DNA from: Saccharospirillum sp965652395
Lineage (GTDB): Bacteria; Pseudomonadota; Gammaproteobacteria; Pseudomonadales; Natronospirillaceae
DNA: 64,000 nt
NCBI GenBank assembly: GCA_965652395.1
Contig: CBFGUW010000002.1
Location: 62,001-126,000 of the forward strand
Reading direction: 5' to 3'
This document shows positions 35,710 through 44,928 of this stretch, in pieces. The notes under the pieces are model-generated. The model had not been told where the DNA came from and searched no databases. It saw only the letters and a program-made list of their open reading frames with translations. Each line of letters opens with the position of its first letter. The first letter of the stretch is position 1. A program made the translations under genes and the position numbers.

Positions 35710-36920
35710 CCACACACCACTCGCACGATGCCATTATTGTTGGCGGCGGCATGGTAGGCCTGGCACTGGCGGTGGCCGCCGCTCGCGAAAATCTGTCCGT
35801 TCTGGTGATCGAGCAACACTATCCGGAAATCGAAGCGCCTAATCCGGGCAAATTCGCGCCCCGGGTAAGCGCGATCAGCCATCACAGCCAACAATGGCTC
35901 GCCCGCCAGGGTGCCTGGCAGCGACTGCCCAAAGGGCGGGTGTGCAGCTACGGGCACATGAGCGTTTGGGACGGGCTCGGCAGCGGCCACATAGACTTCG
36001 ACGCCGCCGAGGTGCAGGCCGAAAGCCTCGGGCACATCGTGGAAAATCACTGGGTGACCCAGGCACTGTGGGAAACCGCCGAAGAGCACCCCACCCTGCA
36101 ACTGGTGGCTGGACACAAAGTGGCACACTGGGAGGAATCCGAATCCGGTGTCGAGGTGACGCTGGATGACGGTCAGGCGTTCTCAGCGCCGGTGTTGGCC
36201 GCCTGTGATGGCAAATTCTCTAAAATTCGGGAGGAAGCAGGCTTTGATACCCGGGAGTGGGCCTATGGCCACACCGCCCTCGTCACGTCGATCCGGCACA
36301 GTCATTCCCATGCCTTCACCGCCCGCCAGGTGTTTCTGGATTCAGGACCGCTCGCCTTTTTGCCACTCACCGACGAAACCGGCACCAGCGAATGGTCTTC
36401 TATTGTCTGGAGTGCTGAAACCGAGCGGGCGGAAGCCTTGTTTCGACTCGATGAGGCCGAATTCCTGACTGAATTGAACCGTTTCAGCGAGGGTTGCCTC
36501 GGGGAAATCACCGCCACCGATCCGCGCTTCCGCTTTCCACTGACTCAAATGCATGCCAAGCGCTATTGGCGTGGCCGGGTTGTCCTTCTGGGGGATGCGG
36601 CCCACGCCATCCACCCTCTTGCAGGCCAGGGTGTGAACCTGGGTTTTTTGGATGCGGAAGCCCTAAGCCGGGAATGGGTAGAGGCCAAAAACCAAGGCCG
36701 CTCGACCGGCGATGCCTGGACGCTGAGACGTTTCCAACGAAAGCGTCAGGCCCACAACCTGGCCGCAATGGCGACGATGGAAGGTTTCAAGCGTTTGTTT
36801 GGCACCGACCACCCGGCACCGGTGCTGTTGAGAAACCATGGCCTCGCCTTGTTCGATCGCTTCACGTTGGCCAAACGCCCTTTGATTCACGCTGCCATGG
36901 GTGAATTCACCGGGGGTTAA
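35706..36920 (+). CDS. ubiI: Ubiquinone hydroxylase UbiI (VisC)
   Basis: Second FAD hydroxylase of the ubiquinone pathway, 404 residues, expected to hydroxylate C5 of the ring. DAIIVGGGMVGLALAVAA is the FAD site; RVSAISHHSQQWL, LLGDAAHAIHPLAGQGVNLG and FLDAEAL follow the UbiI pattern, and MATMEGFKRLFG near the C-terminus agrees with it. UbiF is an alternative, but the position directly after ubiH favours UbiI. It ends in a 4-base overlap with the convergent trmL gene. Confidence 0.88.
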   Translation: MTTHHSHDAIIVGGGMVGLALAVAAARENLSVLVIEQHYPEIEAPNPGKFAPRVSAISHHSQQWLARQGAWQRLPKGRVCSYGHMSVWDGLGSGHIDFDAAEVQAESLGHIVENHWVTQALWETAEEHPTLQLVAGHKVAHWEESESGVEVTLDDGQAFSAPVLAACDGKFSKIREEAGFDTREWAYGHTALVTSIRHSHSHAFTARQVFLDSGPLAFLPLTDETGTSEWSSIVWSAETERAEALFRLDEAEFLTELNRFSEGCLGEITATDPRFRFPLTQMHAKRYWRGRVVLLGDAAHAIHPLAGQGVNLGFLDAEALSREWVEAKNQGRSTGDAWTLRRFQRKRQAHNLAAMATMEGFKRLFGTDHPAPVLLRNHGLALFDRFTLAKRPLIHAAMGEFTGG

Positions 36921-37381
36921 ACGGCCCCCTCGAATCCTATCTGGCGCCAAGCCTCGTATACCATGATGGCTGCCGCATTCGACAAGTTCAGGCTGCGGCT
37001 GTCCGGTGTCATTGGCAAGCGCAGCACCTGGCCTTCCGGCAGCGCTTCGCGCACCTCAGCAGGAAGCCCGCGGGTTTCCGGTCCGAACATCAAATAATCC
37101 CCCGGCTGAAAACGAACATCGGACGGGTAGCGCTTGCCTTTGGTCGAAAGCGCGTACAGCCGCTCTGGTCTGGCCTCGGCCAGAAAAGCCGCGTAATCCG
37201 GCCAGATTCGGATATCAGCGAACTCATGGTAGTCGAGCCCCGCCCGGCGTAGCGCCTTCTCTTCCATACTGAACCCCAAAGGCTCGATCAGATGCAGGTG
37301 GCAACCGGTGTTGGCACACAACCTGATAATGTTACCCGTATTGGGCGGAATTTCGGGCTCGAAAAGCACGATGTGAAACAT
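36917..37381 (-). CDS. trmL: tRNA (cytidine(34)-2'-O)-methyltransferase
   Basis: SPOUT-class methyltransferase of 154 residues that methylates the wobble ribose of certain leucine tRNAs. The N-terminal FEPEIPPNTGNIIRLCANTG, central LMFGPETRGLP and C-terminal MTPDSRSLNLSNAAAIMVYE are the three SPOUT knot motifs. Length agrees with E. coli TrmL (157). Its stop codon lies within the stop region of ubiI (TTAA palindrome). Confidence 0.94.
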   Translation of the reverse strand: MFHIVLFEPEIPPNTGNIIRLCANTGCHLHLIEPLGFSMEEKALRRAGLDYHEFADIRIWPDYAAFLAEARPERLYALSTKGKRYPSDVRFQPGDYLMFGPETRGLPAEVREALPEGQVLRLPMTPDSRSLNLSNAAAIMVYEAWRQIGFEGAV

Positions 37382-37529
37382 GACCGGTTTTTCCTTTAGA
37401 ATTGTGAGACAGTTAACAATAAATCACATACACTGCGGAAAATTCGCTTGTGTTTTTGACGCCAAGGCCGACAACACCGTTAGAAGGCGTCAAGAACTTG
37501 AACATCCATAAGGACATCGCGCCGCTTTA

Positions 37530-37791
37530 GGAGCCTCTGAACAATTCCCGCGCGGCTCTGCGGGAGCAAAAACGCTTTGCCACTAGGCGGACTTCGCAGC
37601 GCAATGGCTGGTCATTGTCAAGAAGTCCAACGACGGGGCAGAGCGTTTTGGCCCCGCCCGAAGGGGCTTTCCGAGGAACGGTGCCACTGCGTTGGACTCA
37701 TTTGAAAGGTCTAGACATTCCTGCATGAGTCCGCCTTGTGGCACCGTCCCTCGGAAAAGCCAGAGCCACGCGGGAATTATTCAGAGGCTCC
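37530..37791. mobile_element. 262-bp MITE with 3-bp TTA target duplication
   Basis: Ends are near-perfect inverted repeats: GGAGCCTCTGAACAATTCCC onward at 37530-37560 and its partner at 37761-37791, with two mismatches. TTA flanks both sides (37527-37529 and 37792-37794). A TNA duplication and GAGCCTCTGAA-type ends fit the IS1031 group of the IS5 family. There is no transposase. Two further internal inverted repeats (about 37567-37655, and GGCTTTCCGAGG with its partner at about 37665-37760) let the whole element fold into a three-armed structure. The transposase that moves it must be elsewhere. Confidence 0.8.
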
Positions 37792-37804
37792 TTAATCGTG
37801 GCAT

Positions 37805-37834
37805 CCCCTGTAGCGGCTCCCGTAATTACAGGGG
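37805..37834 (+). other. Leader hairpin upstream of the MSHA operon
   Basis: CCCCTGTA (37805-37812) pairs with TACAGGGG (37827-37834), followed by TTCTTC. It lies between the MITE and mshI. It could be a weak terminator or leader structure; the promoter of the pilus operon is probably in 37835-37936 (TTGACA at about 37896) but its -10 is unclear. Confidence 0.35.
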
Positions 37835-37936
37835 TTCTTCAAGCCAAATGACGGCTAATCCCGGGAAAGGTTGCTAAACTGCTGTCTAACTGTATTTGAC
37901 ACCCTAACTTTTTGGGAATTGTGGAGCGCTGAGCTT

Positions 37937-38887
37937 TTGGGCTTATTGTCACCGATTCGACGTAACAAACGCCAACATTGGATTTACCTCACCGAAGAGG
38001 GCATGGGGCTGGCGGGCATTCAGGCCAATGGCGATGCCATGCCACGGCTGGAATATTGCGACTGGCTGTCCGAGCCGGATGCATTGAACCGCCCGGGCGA
38101 ACTGGCCTCTAAAGTGGCCGAGAAAGCCAGTGGCACGGTGAATCTGTTGCTGGGTGAAAGCTTCTATCAGTTATTACTGGTCGATGTTCCCGATGTCCCG
38201 GCCGAGGAAATCGAATCCGCTCTGCGACTCAAGGCGGCGGAACTCATCAGTTATGACATCGAAGAAGCGGCTATTGATGTGATATTGCTGCCGACGGATG
38301 CCTATCGCGGCCGGTTGCGCATGGCATTCGTCGTGGCCACCCAAAAAGCGCCGTTGCGCCAATGGGCTCTCGAGCTCGCCAAGCGCGGACTGATACTGTC
38401 GGTTATCGATATCGACCAGATGCAACTGCGCAACCTCGCCATTCGCACCCAGCAGCGTCATCAGAGCGGTCTGCTCCATTTAGGGCCGACCCAGTGCCGC
38501 CTGGTGCTTCTCTACGAAAACGAGATCGTCTTGTCGCGCCAGTTCGATATAGGCTACCAAAGCCTTGGCATGGAAGGCCCCGGCGAACCGGGACTGGTGC
38601 TGGAGGGGCAGGACGATATCCAGCTTGAATCCCTGGTGCTGGAGCTACGCCGCTCGTTCGATTATTACGAATCCCAACTCGGCCTTGGCAGCATCAGCGA
38701 AGTGTCGTTGCTGGGTTGGCCCGGCGATACCAGTCTGGCGGGCTCCCTGGGTGATAAAATGGGCGTTCGCTTCCAATTGTTGATGCCCGAAGACGTACTC
38801 CTGTTACCGGCTGAACTGGAGAGCTCCCCCCTGCCCGACCCGGTTATTCCGCTATTGGGAACCGCCTTTCGGGAGGTCAGCCCATGA
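37937..38887 (+). CDS. mshI: MSHA biogenesis protein MshI (PilM-like)
   Basis: Cytoplasmic actin-like-fold scaffold of the pilus machine, about 316 residues. EIESALRLKAAELISYDIEEAAID and LRRSFDYYESQLG resemble the PilM/MshI fold that binds PilN. No in-frame ATG is near the start; TTG 37937 follows GGAG by ten bases, and TTG 37946 is an alternative. First gene of an unbroken run to mshG, with overlapping or touching reading frames throughout. It overlaps the next gene by four bases. Confidence 0.8.
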   Translation: MGLLSPIRRNKRQHWIYLTEEGMGLAGIQANGDAMPRLEYCDWLSEPDALNRPGELASKVAEKASGTVNLLLGESFYQLLLVDVPDVPAEEIESALRLKAAELISYDIEEAAIDVILLPTDAYRGRLRMAFVVATQKAPLRQWALELAKRGLILSVIDIDQMQLRNLAIRTQQRHQSGLLHLGPTQCRLVLLYENEIVLSRQFDIGYQSLGMEGPGEPGLVLEGQDDIQLESLVLELRRSFDYYESQLGLGSISEVSLLGWPGDTSLAGSLGDKMGVRFQLLMPEDVLLLPAELESSPLPDPVIPLLGTAFREVSP

Positions 38888-39507
38888 CTCGTCATATCAA
38901 TCTGATGCAGCCGGACATCCTACCGGGCTTCGGGCGCTGGCAGGTTCCTTCGTTTATTGCCGCTGTCCTGGTGACACTGATCATCAGCGGGCTCTATACC
39001 CTCTACCAATGGAACGAACGACAAGAACTGCTCGACGAAACCGCCTATTGGCAAGGCGAAGTGGTCACCAGCCAGCAGCGTCTGCAGGATTTCCAACGCG
39101 CCAATCCTTCCATGGCGAGCGAAACGGAGCTGCAAAAGGAAAACGAGACCCTGAAAACCCGGCTGAAAGAGCGTGAGTCGGCCTTGAGCGGCCTGGCCAC
39201 CCAGCTGGATATCTCAGCCCAAGGGTTTTCCCAATCCCTGGCGAATCTGTCCAACTATGACCTGGACGGCATCTGGCTGACTCACATCCAATTGAGAGAC
39301 AGCAGTGCCCATCTGGGCCTGGAAGGCTTTACCCGCGACCCCGGCCTGGTACCCCGCTATCTGGCACAACTCGAAGGGTCGGTATTCGACGGTTTGAGCA
39401 TTCGCAACCTCAACATTCAGCAGGCAGGCGAAGAAGCGGACAACCTTTGGCGGTTCTCCATCGCCGATACCGCTGTCACCCCAACCACTGACGGAGGGGT
39501 GCGCTGA
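38884..39507 (+). CDS. MSHA biogenesis PilN-like inner-membrane protein (MshI2)
   Basis: A 207-residue protein with a short cytoplasmic N-terminus (MTRHINLMQPDILP, similar to the INLL motif by which PilN contacts PilM), one membrane helix (about 20-40), a coiled coil (45-110) and a periplasmic ferredoxin-like domain. This is the PilN layout and follows the PilM-like gene, as in MSHA loci, where it is often called MshI2. Confidence 0.8.
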   Translation: MTRHINLMQPDILPGFGRWQVPSFIAAVLVTLIISGLYTLYQWNERQELLDETAYWQGEVVTSQQRLQDFQRANPSMASETELQKENETLKTRLKERESALSGLATQLDISAQGFSQSLANLSNYDLDGIWLTHIQLRDSSAHLGLEGFTRDPGLVPRYLAQLEGSVFDGLSIRNLNIQQAGEEADNLWRFSIADTAVTPTTDGGVR

Positions 39508-40149
39508 ATGGCCTGGACATTCCAACTGAGGCTCTGGCTCGATCGTTTCCAGCCCCGGGAACGTTTGTTAATGCTGATTTCCCTGGTACTGGTGGTGGGA
39601 TTCTTGTTTCAGGCAGGAATCTGGCTAAGTGGCCTGACCCACCAGGACACCCTCGAACAACGCATTGAAACGCTGCGCAAGGAGTTCACAGCCAACCAAA
39701 ACGCGCTGATCGCCTTGCAGGAAGCGATGAACAATCCACTGGCCCGAAACCTGAGCGAGCAAAACCGGGCTCTGCAAGACCAATTGCAGGAACTCGACAA
39801 TCGTATCAGCCGAGTGACCGATGTCCTGATTCCACCGGACCGGATGGTCACCCTGCTGCGCGAACTGTTAAACGAAAACGGCCTTACCCTGCAGCGCCTG
39901 GACGTCAAACCAGCGGCCAGAGTGCAAAGCAGTGAAGGCGACCCGGGGGTCATTCTCTATCGACACCGGCTGGAACTGGATTTGCAAGGCAACTACACCG
40001 CCTTGATGCAATATCTTGACGCTATCGAGGCCAAACCCTGGCAACTGTTTTGGGATGAGATCAGCATCGAAACCAAGAATTACCCCCAATTGAACATCCG
40101 GCTGCGGGTTCATACCCTCAGCGATCAGGAGGAGTGGTTGAATGTTTAA
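39508..40149 (+). CDS. mshJ: MSHA biogenesis protein MshJ (PilO-like)
   Basis: A 213-residue inner-membrane protein: helix at about 18-36 (LLMLISLVLVVGFLFQAGIW), coiled coil to about 105, then a periplasmic domain containing LRELLNENGLTLQRLDVKP and YTALMQYLDAIEAKPW, the PilO/GspM-type block. It forms the PilN-PilO heterodimer with the preceding gene product and overlaps mshK by eight bases. Confidence 0.83.
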   Translation: MAWTFQLRLWLDRFQPRERLLMLISLVLVVGFLFQAGIWLSGLTHQDTLEQRIETLRKEFTANQNALIALQEAMNNPLARNLSEQNRALQDQLQELDNRISRVTDVLIPPDRMVTLLRELLNENGLTLQRLDVKPAARVQSSEGDPGVILYRHRLELDLQGNYTALMQYLDAIEAKPWQLFWDEISIETKNYPQLNIRLRVHTLSDQEEWLNV

Positions 40150-40486
40150 AGCTCGCTCCTTGATCTGGGCGCTGATACTGCTGCCCTGGGTTTCGGCTAC
40201 TCACGCCGACCCCATGCGACCGGACAACTATCAGTTGCCGCAGACAAACCAGGCTCCATCAATCGTCTCCGAACCCAGCCTGGTACTGAGCTCCATCTAT
40301 ATTCTCGACGATCAGCGCTATGCCGTGATCAACGGTCAGTGGCTGACTCTGAACGATACCATTCACAACTACCGGTTGACGGATATCAGACCCGACCATG
40401 TTCACCTCAGACAGGGCAGCCGCCAGCGCACCCTGGAACTGCGGCAGGCGGGATCGCTATCCATCACCGAAACCGACGAGGAATGA
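40142..40486 (+). CDS. mshK: MSHA biogenesis protein MshK (PilP-like)
   Basis: A 114-residue secreted or anchored protein with a signal peptide (ARSLIWALILLPWVSATHA) and a small beta domain (LSSIYILDDQRYAVINGQWL and RQRTLELRQ), as in MshK/PilP, which links the inner-membrane complex to the secretin. Position between mshJ and mshL supports this. Confidence 0.83.
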   Translation: MFKARSLIWALILLPWVSATHADPMRPDNYQLPQTNQAPSIVSEPSLVLSSIYILDDQRYAVINGQWLTLNDTIHNYRLTDIRPDHVHLRQGSRQRTLELRQAGSLSITETDEE

Positions 40487-40490
40487 CCTT

Positions 40491-42062
40491 GTGACAGCCC
40501 GTATGCCCTCGGCCATCGTCAAACCGCTGTTCGTCCTGGGGGGAATCGTCCTCACCGGCTTGGTGGGATGCGCTTCCGTTCCCGACCAACCGGATGAAGT
40601 CCCCGATTTTGATGCCCGCGCCGCCCTGGCCGAAGAACGCCCGAATGCGGTTCCGAATCCACGGCCGGCCACACCGGTCAGCGCGCCCTCCGCGCTGGAA
40701 AGCGATCTGCTGGATTTCAGCCAGGCGCCCCGCACCGCCAAGCGGTTCGATGTGCAGGCCCAGAACGTTCCATTGCAACGATTCTTCGCCGACCTCGGCC
40801 AAACTGAAGGCATCAACGTTCTGGTGGACCCTACGATCAATGGGAGCATCAGCCTGAACATGCGGTCGGTTACGATTGATCAGGTCATGAATGCCATACG
40901 CGATCTCTATGGATACGATTACCGCCGTACGGACTACGGCTACCGAGTGCTACCCAACCAGATCCAGACCCGGATTTACCATTTGAACTACCTGAATGTA
41001 TCGCGTTCGGGTCGTTCCGATACCACCGTCAGTGGCGGCCAGATTGTTGCTTCTGAAAGCGGCAGTAACGAAACCAGCAGCGTTTCCACCGAATACAGCG
41101 CGGATTTCTGGCAGGGTATGGAAACCACTGTTCTGGGCCTGCTTGAAGATGAACCGGGCCGCCAGGTCGTGGTCAACCCGCAGTCCGGGCTGCTGGTTGT
41201 ACGCGCCACGCCCCGTGAACACGAGACAGTCGCCCGGTTTCTGGAAGATGCCGAAGGCAGCCTGCAAAAGCAGGTAGTGATTGAAGCCAAAGTGGTTGAG
41301 GTGACTCTTAGCAACGAGTTCAGGGCCGGTATCAATTGGAACACCTTTGCCAACGATCTGAGCCAGGCCTCCTCTGAAACCGGTGGCATCCTCAGTGGTA
41401 ACGCCCTCTCGGGTGTTGGTGGCATTGGCGGTGTCTTCAGCCTGAGCATTGCCAGTGGCGATTTCGCCGCCATGTTGCAGTTGTTGTCTCACCAAGGCGA
41501 TGTTCAGGTGCTCTCCAGCCCTCGGGTTTCCACCGTAAATAATCAGAAAGCTGTGATTAAGGTCGGTACCGATGAATTCTTCGTTACCGAAGTGACCTCA
41601 CGAGTGGAGGACGAGGATACGGGAGAGGCCACGCCCGAATTCGTGTTATCCCCTTTCTTCTCTGGTATCGCGCTTGACGTTACCCCTCAGATCAGTGCTG
41701 AAGACAACGTAATCCTGCATGTTCGCCCCTCAGTGACCGAAGTGACCGAAAGCACCAAGGTGATCAATGTAGGCGGCGCCACCTACAACCTGCCGCTGGC
41801 CCTGTCTAACATCCGGGAAACAGACAGCATTATTCGGGCGTCCAGCGGCCAGATCGTCGTCATCGGCGGGCTGCTGTCCCAGAAAAACGATACCTCGGCC
41901 ACCGGCCTGCCCTGGCTCTCCCAGGTGCCGGGTTTGAAATTCCTGTTCGGTCAACAGCGGCAGGCCCGCAGCAAGAGCGAACTGGTGATCCTGTTGAAGC
42001 CGATCGTCTACGACGAAGGCACCACCCTGAACGACCTGGACCAGGTCCTCAAACGGATGTAA
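40491..42062 (+). CDS. mshL: MSHA secretin MshL
   Basis: Outer-membrane secretin of about 523 residues through which the pilus exits. GTG 40491 has GAGG nine bases ahead and starts a lipoprotein signal (FVLGGIVLTGLVGCASV, lipobox LVGC). An STN-type domain (FDVQAQNVPLQRFFADLGQT) and N1-like domain precede the secretin core, with QVLSSPRVSTVNNQKAVIKV and the terminal SKSELVILLKPIV. An ATG at 40503 is a less likely start. Confidence 0.92.
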   Translation: MTARMPSAIVKPLFVLGGIVLTGLVGCASVPDQPDEVPDFDARAALAEERPNAVPNPRPATPVSAPSALESDLLDFSQAPRTAKRFDVQAQNVPLQRFFADLGQTEGINVLVDPTINGSISLNMRSVTIDQVMNAIRDLYGYDYRRTDYGYRVLPNQIQTRIYHLNYLNVSRSGRSDTTVSGGQIVASESGSNETSSVSTEYSADFWQGMETTVLGLLEDEPGRQVVVNPQSGLLVVRATPREHETVARFLEDAEGSLQKQVVIEAKVVEVTLSNEFRAGINWNTFANDLSQASSETGGILSGNALSGVGGIGGVFSLSIASGDFAAMLQLLSHQGDVQVLSSPRVSTVNNQKAVIKVGTDEFFVTEVTSRVEDEDTGEATPEFVLSPFFSGIALDVTPQISAEDNVILHVRPSVTEVTESTKVINVGGATYNLPLALSNIRETDSIIRASSGQIVVIGGLLSQKNDTSATGLPWLSQVPGLKFLFGQQRQARSKSELVILLKPIVYDEGTTLNDLDQVLKRM

Positions 42063-42074
42063 CCGACCAACCCT

Positions 42075-42989
42075 ATGTACGAAGCGCACTTCGGGCTACA
42101 GCAACGGCCTTTCAGCCTGTCTCCGGACACGGCCCTGTTCGTGCAACTGGACGATCACGAAGCCTGTTACCGGCTGCTGACGCACGTATTGGACACCGGA
42201 GAAGGGTTTTTGAAGGTGATCGGCGACGTGGGCACCGGCAAAACCATTCTTTGCCGCCGCCTGCTGCGCTATCTCAGCGACGACCCGGTCGCCAAAGACC
42301 GTTTTCACAGCGTATATATTCCCAACCCCATGCTGTCCCCGGTGGGGCTTTACCGGGCGGTCGGGCATGAGCTGGGGCTCAAGCTTTCCGAGCAGGCCGA
42401 TAACGCCGCGCTGCTCGAACATATCAACCGGCGCATTCTGGCCCTGGCGGAACAGGAGCGGGGCGTGGTCATCGTCGTTGACGAGGCCCAATCACTGCCC
42501 GCCCAAACCCTGGAAGCGCTGCGGCTGATCACCAATCTGGAAACCGAGCGGCAAAAGCTGGTACAGATCATCCTGTTCGGCCAGCCGGAGCTGGATGATC
42601 TGCTGAACCACAAACGTTTTCGCCAGTTGCGGCAGCGAATCACCTTCGCCCACTACTTAAAACCGCTTGATCGGCAAGCCACCCGTCAATACCTTGACTA
42701 CCGGCTATCCCGTTGCGGTTATAACGGCCCGACACTATTCGACCAACGCACTTTGGCCACGCTGCACAAGCGCACCCATGGTGTGCCCCGAATGATCAAC
42801 GTTCTGGCGCACAAAGCTCTGCTGTCAGCATTTTCCGAACAACGACGCCAGATCAAACCGGCCGACATTGACCGCGCCTGGAGGGACAGTCAACCGGAAC
42901 ACCAAGGCTACCGTCGATGGCTGGCCCCTTCGATGGCCGTATTGACCGTAGGCCTCCTGATCGCCGTGTCGGCCTGGAGCTTCCTGTGA
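42075..42989 (+). CDS. mshM: MSHA biogenesis ATPase MshM (ExeA-like)
   Basis: AAA+ protein of 304 residues related to ExeA/GspA: MYEAHFGLQQRPFSLSPD at the start, Walker A GDVGTGKT near residue 51, Walker B VVIVVDEAQS near 134, and a C-terminal membrane helix (about 283-303). ExeA-type proteins help assemble the secretin through the cell wall. It overlaps mshN by four bases (GTGA). Confidence 0.9.
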   Translation: MYEAHFGLQQRPFSLSPDTALFVQLDDHEACYRLLTHVLDTGEGFLKVIGDVGTGKTILCRRLLRYLSDDPVAKDRFHSVYIPNPMLSPVGLYRAVGHELGLKLSEQADNAALLEHINRRILALAEQERGVVIVVDEAQSLPAQTLEALRLITNLETERQKLVQIILFGQPELDDLLNHKRFRQLRQRITFAHYLKPLDRQATRQYLDYRLSRCGYNGPTLFDQRTLATLHKRTHGVPRMINVLAHKALLSAFSEQRRQIKPADIDRAWRDSQPEHQGYRRWLAPSMAVLTVGLLIAVSAWSFL

Positions 42990-44086
42990 GCCTGATCCAT
43001 CAGGCGCTCAACCGACCGGAACCGCCGGAGCGGGAGAATAACTCTCAGTTCAACCCTATGGGCCGACCGAACAGCCAAAGCCGGGCGCTCTGGTGGTGGA
43101 TCACCGCCATGGCAAGTCTCGCCACCCTATCCCTTTTGGGTTATCAGGGCTGGCAATCTCTGAACAACACCCCTGCCGTACAGGAATCTACACCTCAAAC
43201 TCCGTCGGCGAATCAGGCGGTCGCAAGGCTCAGCCCACCGAAAGAGGTTGCCAAGCCAGTAGACCCGTCCTCCGGCTCAAGTGTTGAACAGACACCCATC
43301 ATTCAGAGCAAACCTGAGGAATCGCTCCCGGCAGCACCGGTTCCAGCAAATCCCAAACCCGCGACGCCGAAACCAGCACCCATCGAAGCACCTCAACCTG
43401 AGACTCAGCCAAAGGTTGAGGTGGATGTTGAAACAAAAGCGGCACCAGAGATGACCCAACCGGAACCCGAAGTAAAACCGGAAGCGGTTGCCAACGCGCC
43501 AACAGAGGAAACACCGGCTAAGGAAACCGGTGCGAATTCGACACCAACCATCACCAAAGCTACCGTTAAACCGGTCATGGAGACGGCGAACACCGACACT
43601 GCGGAAAGCAACCCGGTAAGACCGGCGCGAAACCCAGATCAGGACCTGGAAGCCCGGGTGCAAAACGCGCTTGACCAAGGGGAACTGGAACGCGCCGAAT
43701 CCTTGCTTAAAGGGTGGATCGACCGCGCGCCTGACGCCGAAATGCCGCGTCTTTGGCTGGCCAAAATCTATCTCTCCAGCGGGCTGCCTGAAGCAGCCGA
43801 CCCCTTGTTAAACGGCCTCGGCTCAGTGGAAGCGCTGGGGCTTCGGGGCTTGCTGCTGGAAAAGACCGGGCGTTATCAGGATGCTTCCCGAGTGTTTGAA
43901 CACCTGACCCGCCGGGAGCCGGAAACCCCCGGCTGGTGGCTTCATTGGGCGATTAACCAGGAAAACGGCGGTCAACTGGCAAAGGCACGAATCTTGTATC
44001 AGACTTTCCTGAAAGAATTCTCAGCCTATGACGCCAGCCTGACTGCTTTTGCCAGGGAGCGTTATCAGGCACTGGAGGGGTGGTGA
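42986..44086 (+). CDS. mshN: MSHA biogenesis protein MshN (TPR)
   Basis: About 366 residues: the N-terminal SLIHQALNRPE, a membrane helix (about 37-57), a long Pro/Glu/Thr-rich low-complexity linker (about 70-220), and a C-terminal TPR region (ARVQNALDQGELERAESLLK onward). GTG 42986 follows GGAG by six bases. The linker is long enough to span the periplasm. This is the standard MshN layout. Confidence 0.87.
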   Translation: MSLIHQALNRPEPPERENNSQFNPMGRPNSQSRALWWWITAMASLATLSLLGYQGWQSLNNTPAVQESTPQTPSANQAVARLSPPKEVAKPVDPSSGSSVEQTPIIQSKPEESLPAAPVPANPKPATPKPAPIEAPQPETQPKVEVDVETKAAPEMTQPEPEVKPEAVANAPTEETPAKETGANSTPTITKATVKPVMETANTDTAESNPVRPARNPDQDLEARVQNALDQGELERAESLLKGWIDRAPDAEMPRLWLAKIYLSSGLPEAADPLLNGLGSVEALGLRGLLLEKTGRYQDASRVFEHLTRREPETPGWWLHWAINQENGGQLAKARILYQTFLKEFSAYDASLTAFARERYQALEGW

Positions 44087-44928
44087 TGGCGACCAGCAGG
44101 CTGTATCAGGTATTGCGAGAGCATTCGGACATCGATCCGCAAATGCTGGATGCAATCCAGGCTGACCTGGAAGACCCCGAGGACGGACGCAAGCTGGGTG
44201 AAACGGTCGTTAGAGAGGGCCTGATTTCGTTTTCCACTATGATGGAGCTGTCCTTTACCCACGAACTGTTTCCAAAAACGCAAAGTGTCCTAAAGCGCAT
44301 CGCCAAGGCCCGCCAAAAGCGTCAGTTCATCAAACCCAAAGCACATGAGACCCGCTACCGCCTCGCCGATGATGAGAAAATGTCTGAAATGGTGGTGTTT
44401 CCCGGAAACGAGATTCAGCTGAAAATCCCCAGGCCCAATCTGGCCCGTTACAACGCCGTCAGCACGGACGAACGACAGGTGGTGGAAATGGCTGTGGAGC
44501 TGGTCAACATCGGGCAACTGCGGGAAGCGGAAATGTTCCTGATAGACGCCCGGGAGGAATTTCCAAATTCAGTCCGGGTCCCATTGCTGATCGTCTGGCT
44601 TTATTTTTTGTGTCAACGCTTCGGCCCTGCCTGGGAATGTGCCAACCAGGCCAGAAAAGAACACCCATCGGACGTCAATCTCCTCGAATATCAGGCTTTT
44701 TTGGAACAATGCATCGGCAAGCATTTGCTTGCCGTCCACCATTACCAGCAACTCACCTTGCTCGCGAATATCAAAAACATCTGGTACCTGCTGCTCGCCT
44801 ACTCTTTGGAACACGCGGGGCTCGCCATGGATGCGGCTATTAACTATCGAATCTTCCTGAAGCTCAATCAACAGGAGGAATTGACCCATTTTGTTCAACA
44901 TCGATTGGAAAAACTGGTTTCCCAATGA
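44086..44928 (+). CDS. Uncharacterised MSHA-locus protein with MshEN-like start and TPR-like tail
   Basis: A 280-residue soluble protein that I cannot name. Residues 1-65 contain KLGETVVREGLISFSTMMEL, resembling half of the MshEN c-di-GMP-binding motif found at the start of MshE. Residues 130-280 are helical and TPR-like (VVEMAVELVNIGQLREAEMF; WYLLLAYSLEHAGLAMDAAI). Its ATG overlaps the mshN stop by one base and its end overlaps mshE by four, so it is fully embedded in the operon. I do not recall a counterpart in the Vibrio MSHA locus. A regulatory or adaptor role next to MshE is inferred. Confidence 0.75.
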   Translation: MATSRLYQVLREHSDIDPQMLDAIQADLEDPEDGRKLGETVVREGLISFSTMMELSFTHELFPKTQSVLKRIAKARQKRQFIKPKAHETRYRLADDEKMSEMVVFPGNEIQLKIPRPNLARYNAVSTDERQVVEMAVELVNIGQLREAEMFLIDAREEFPNSVRVPLLIVWLYFLCQRFGPAWECANQARKEHPSDVNLLEYQAFLEQCIGKHLLAVHHYQQLTLLANIKNIWYLLLAYSLEHAGLAMDAAINYRIFLKLNQQEELTHFVQHRLEKLVSQ

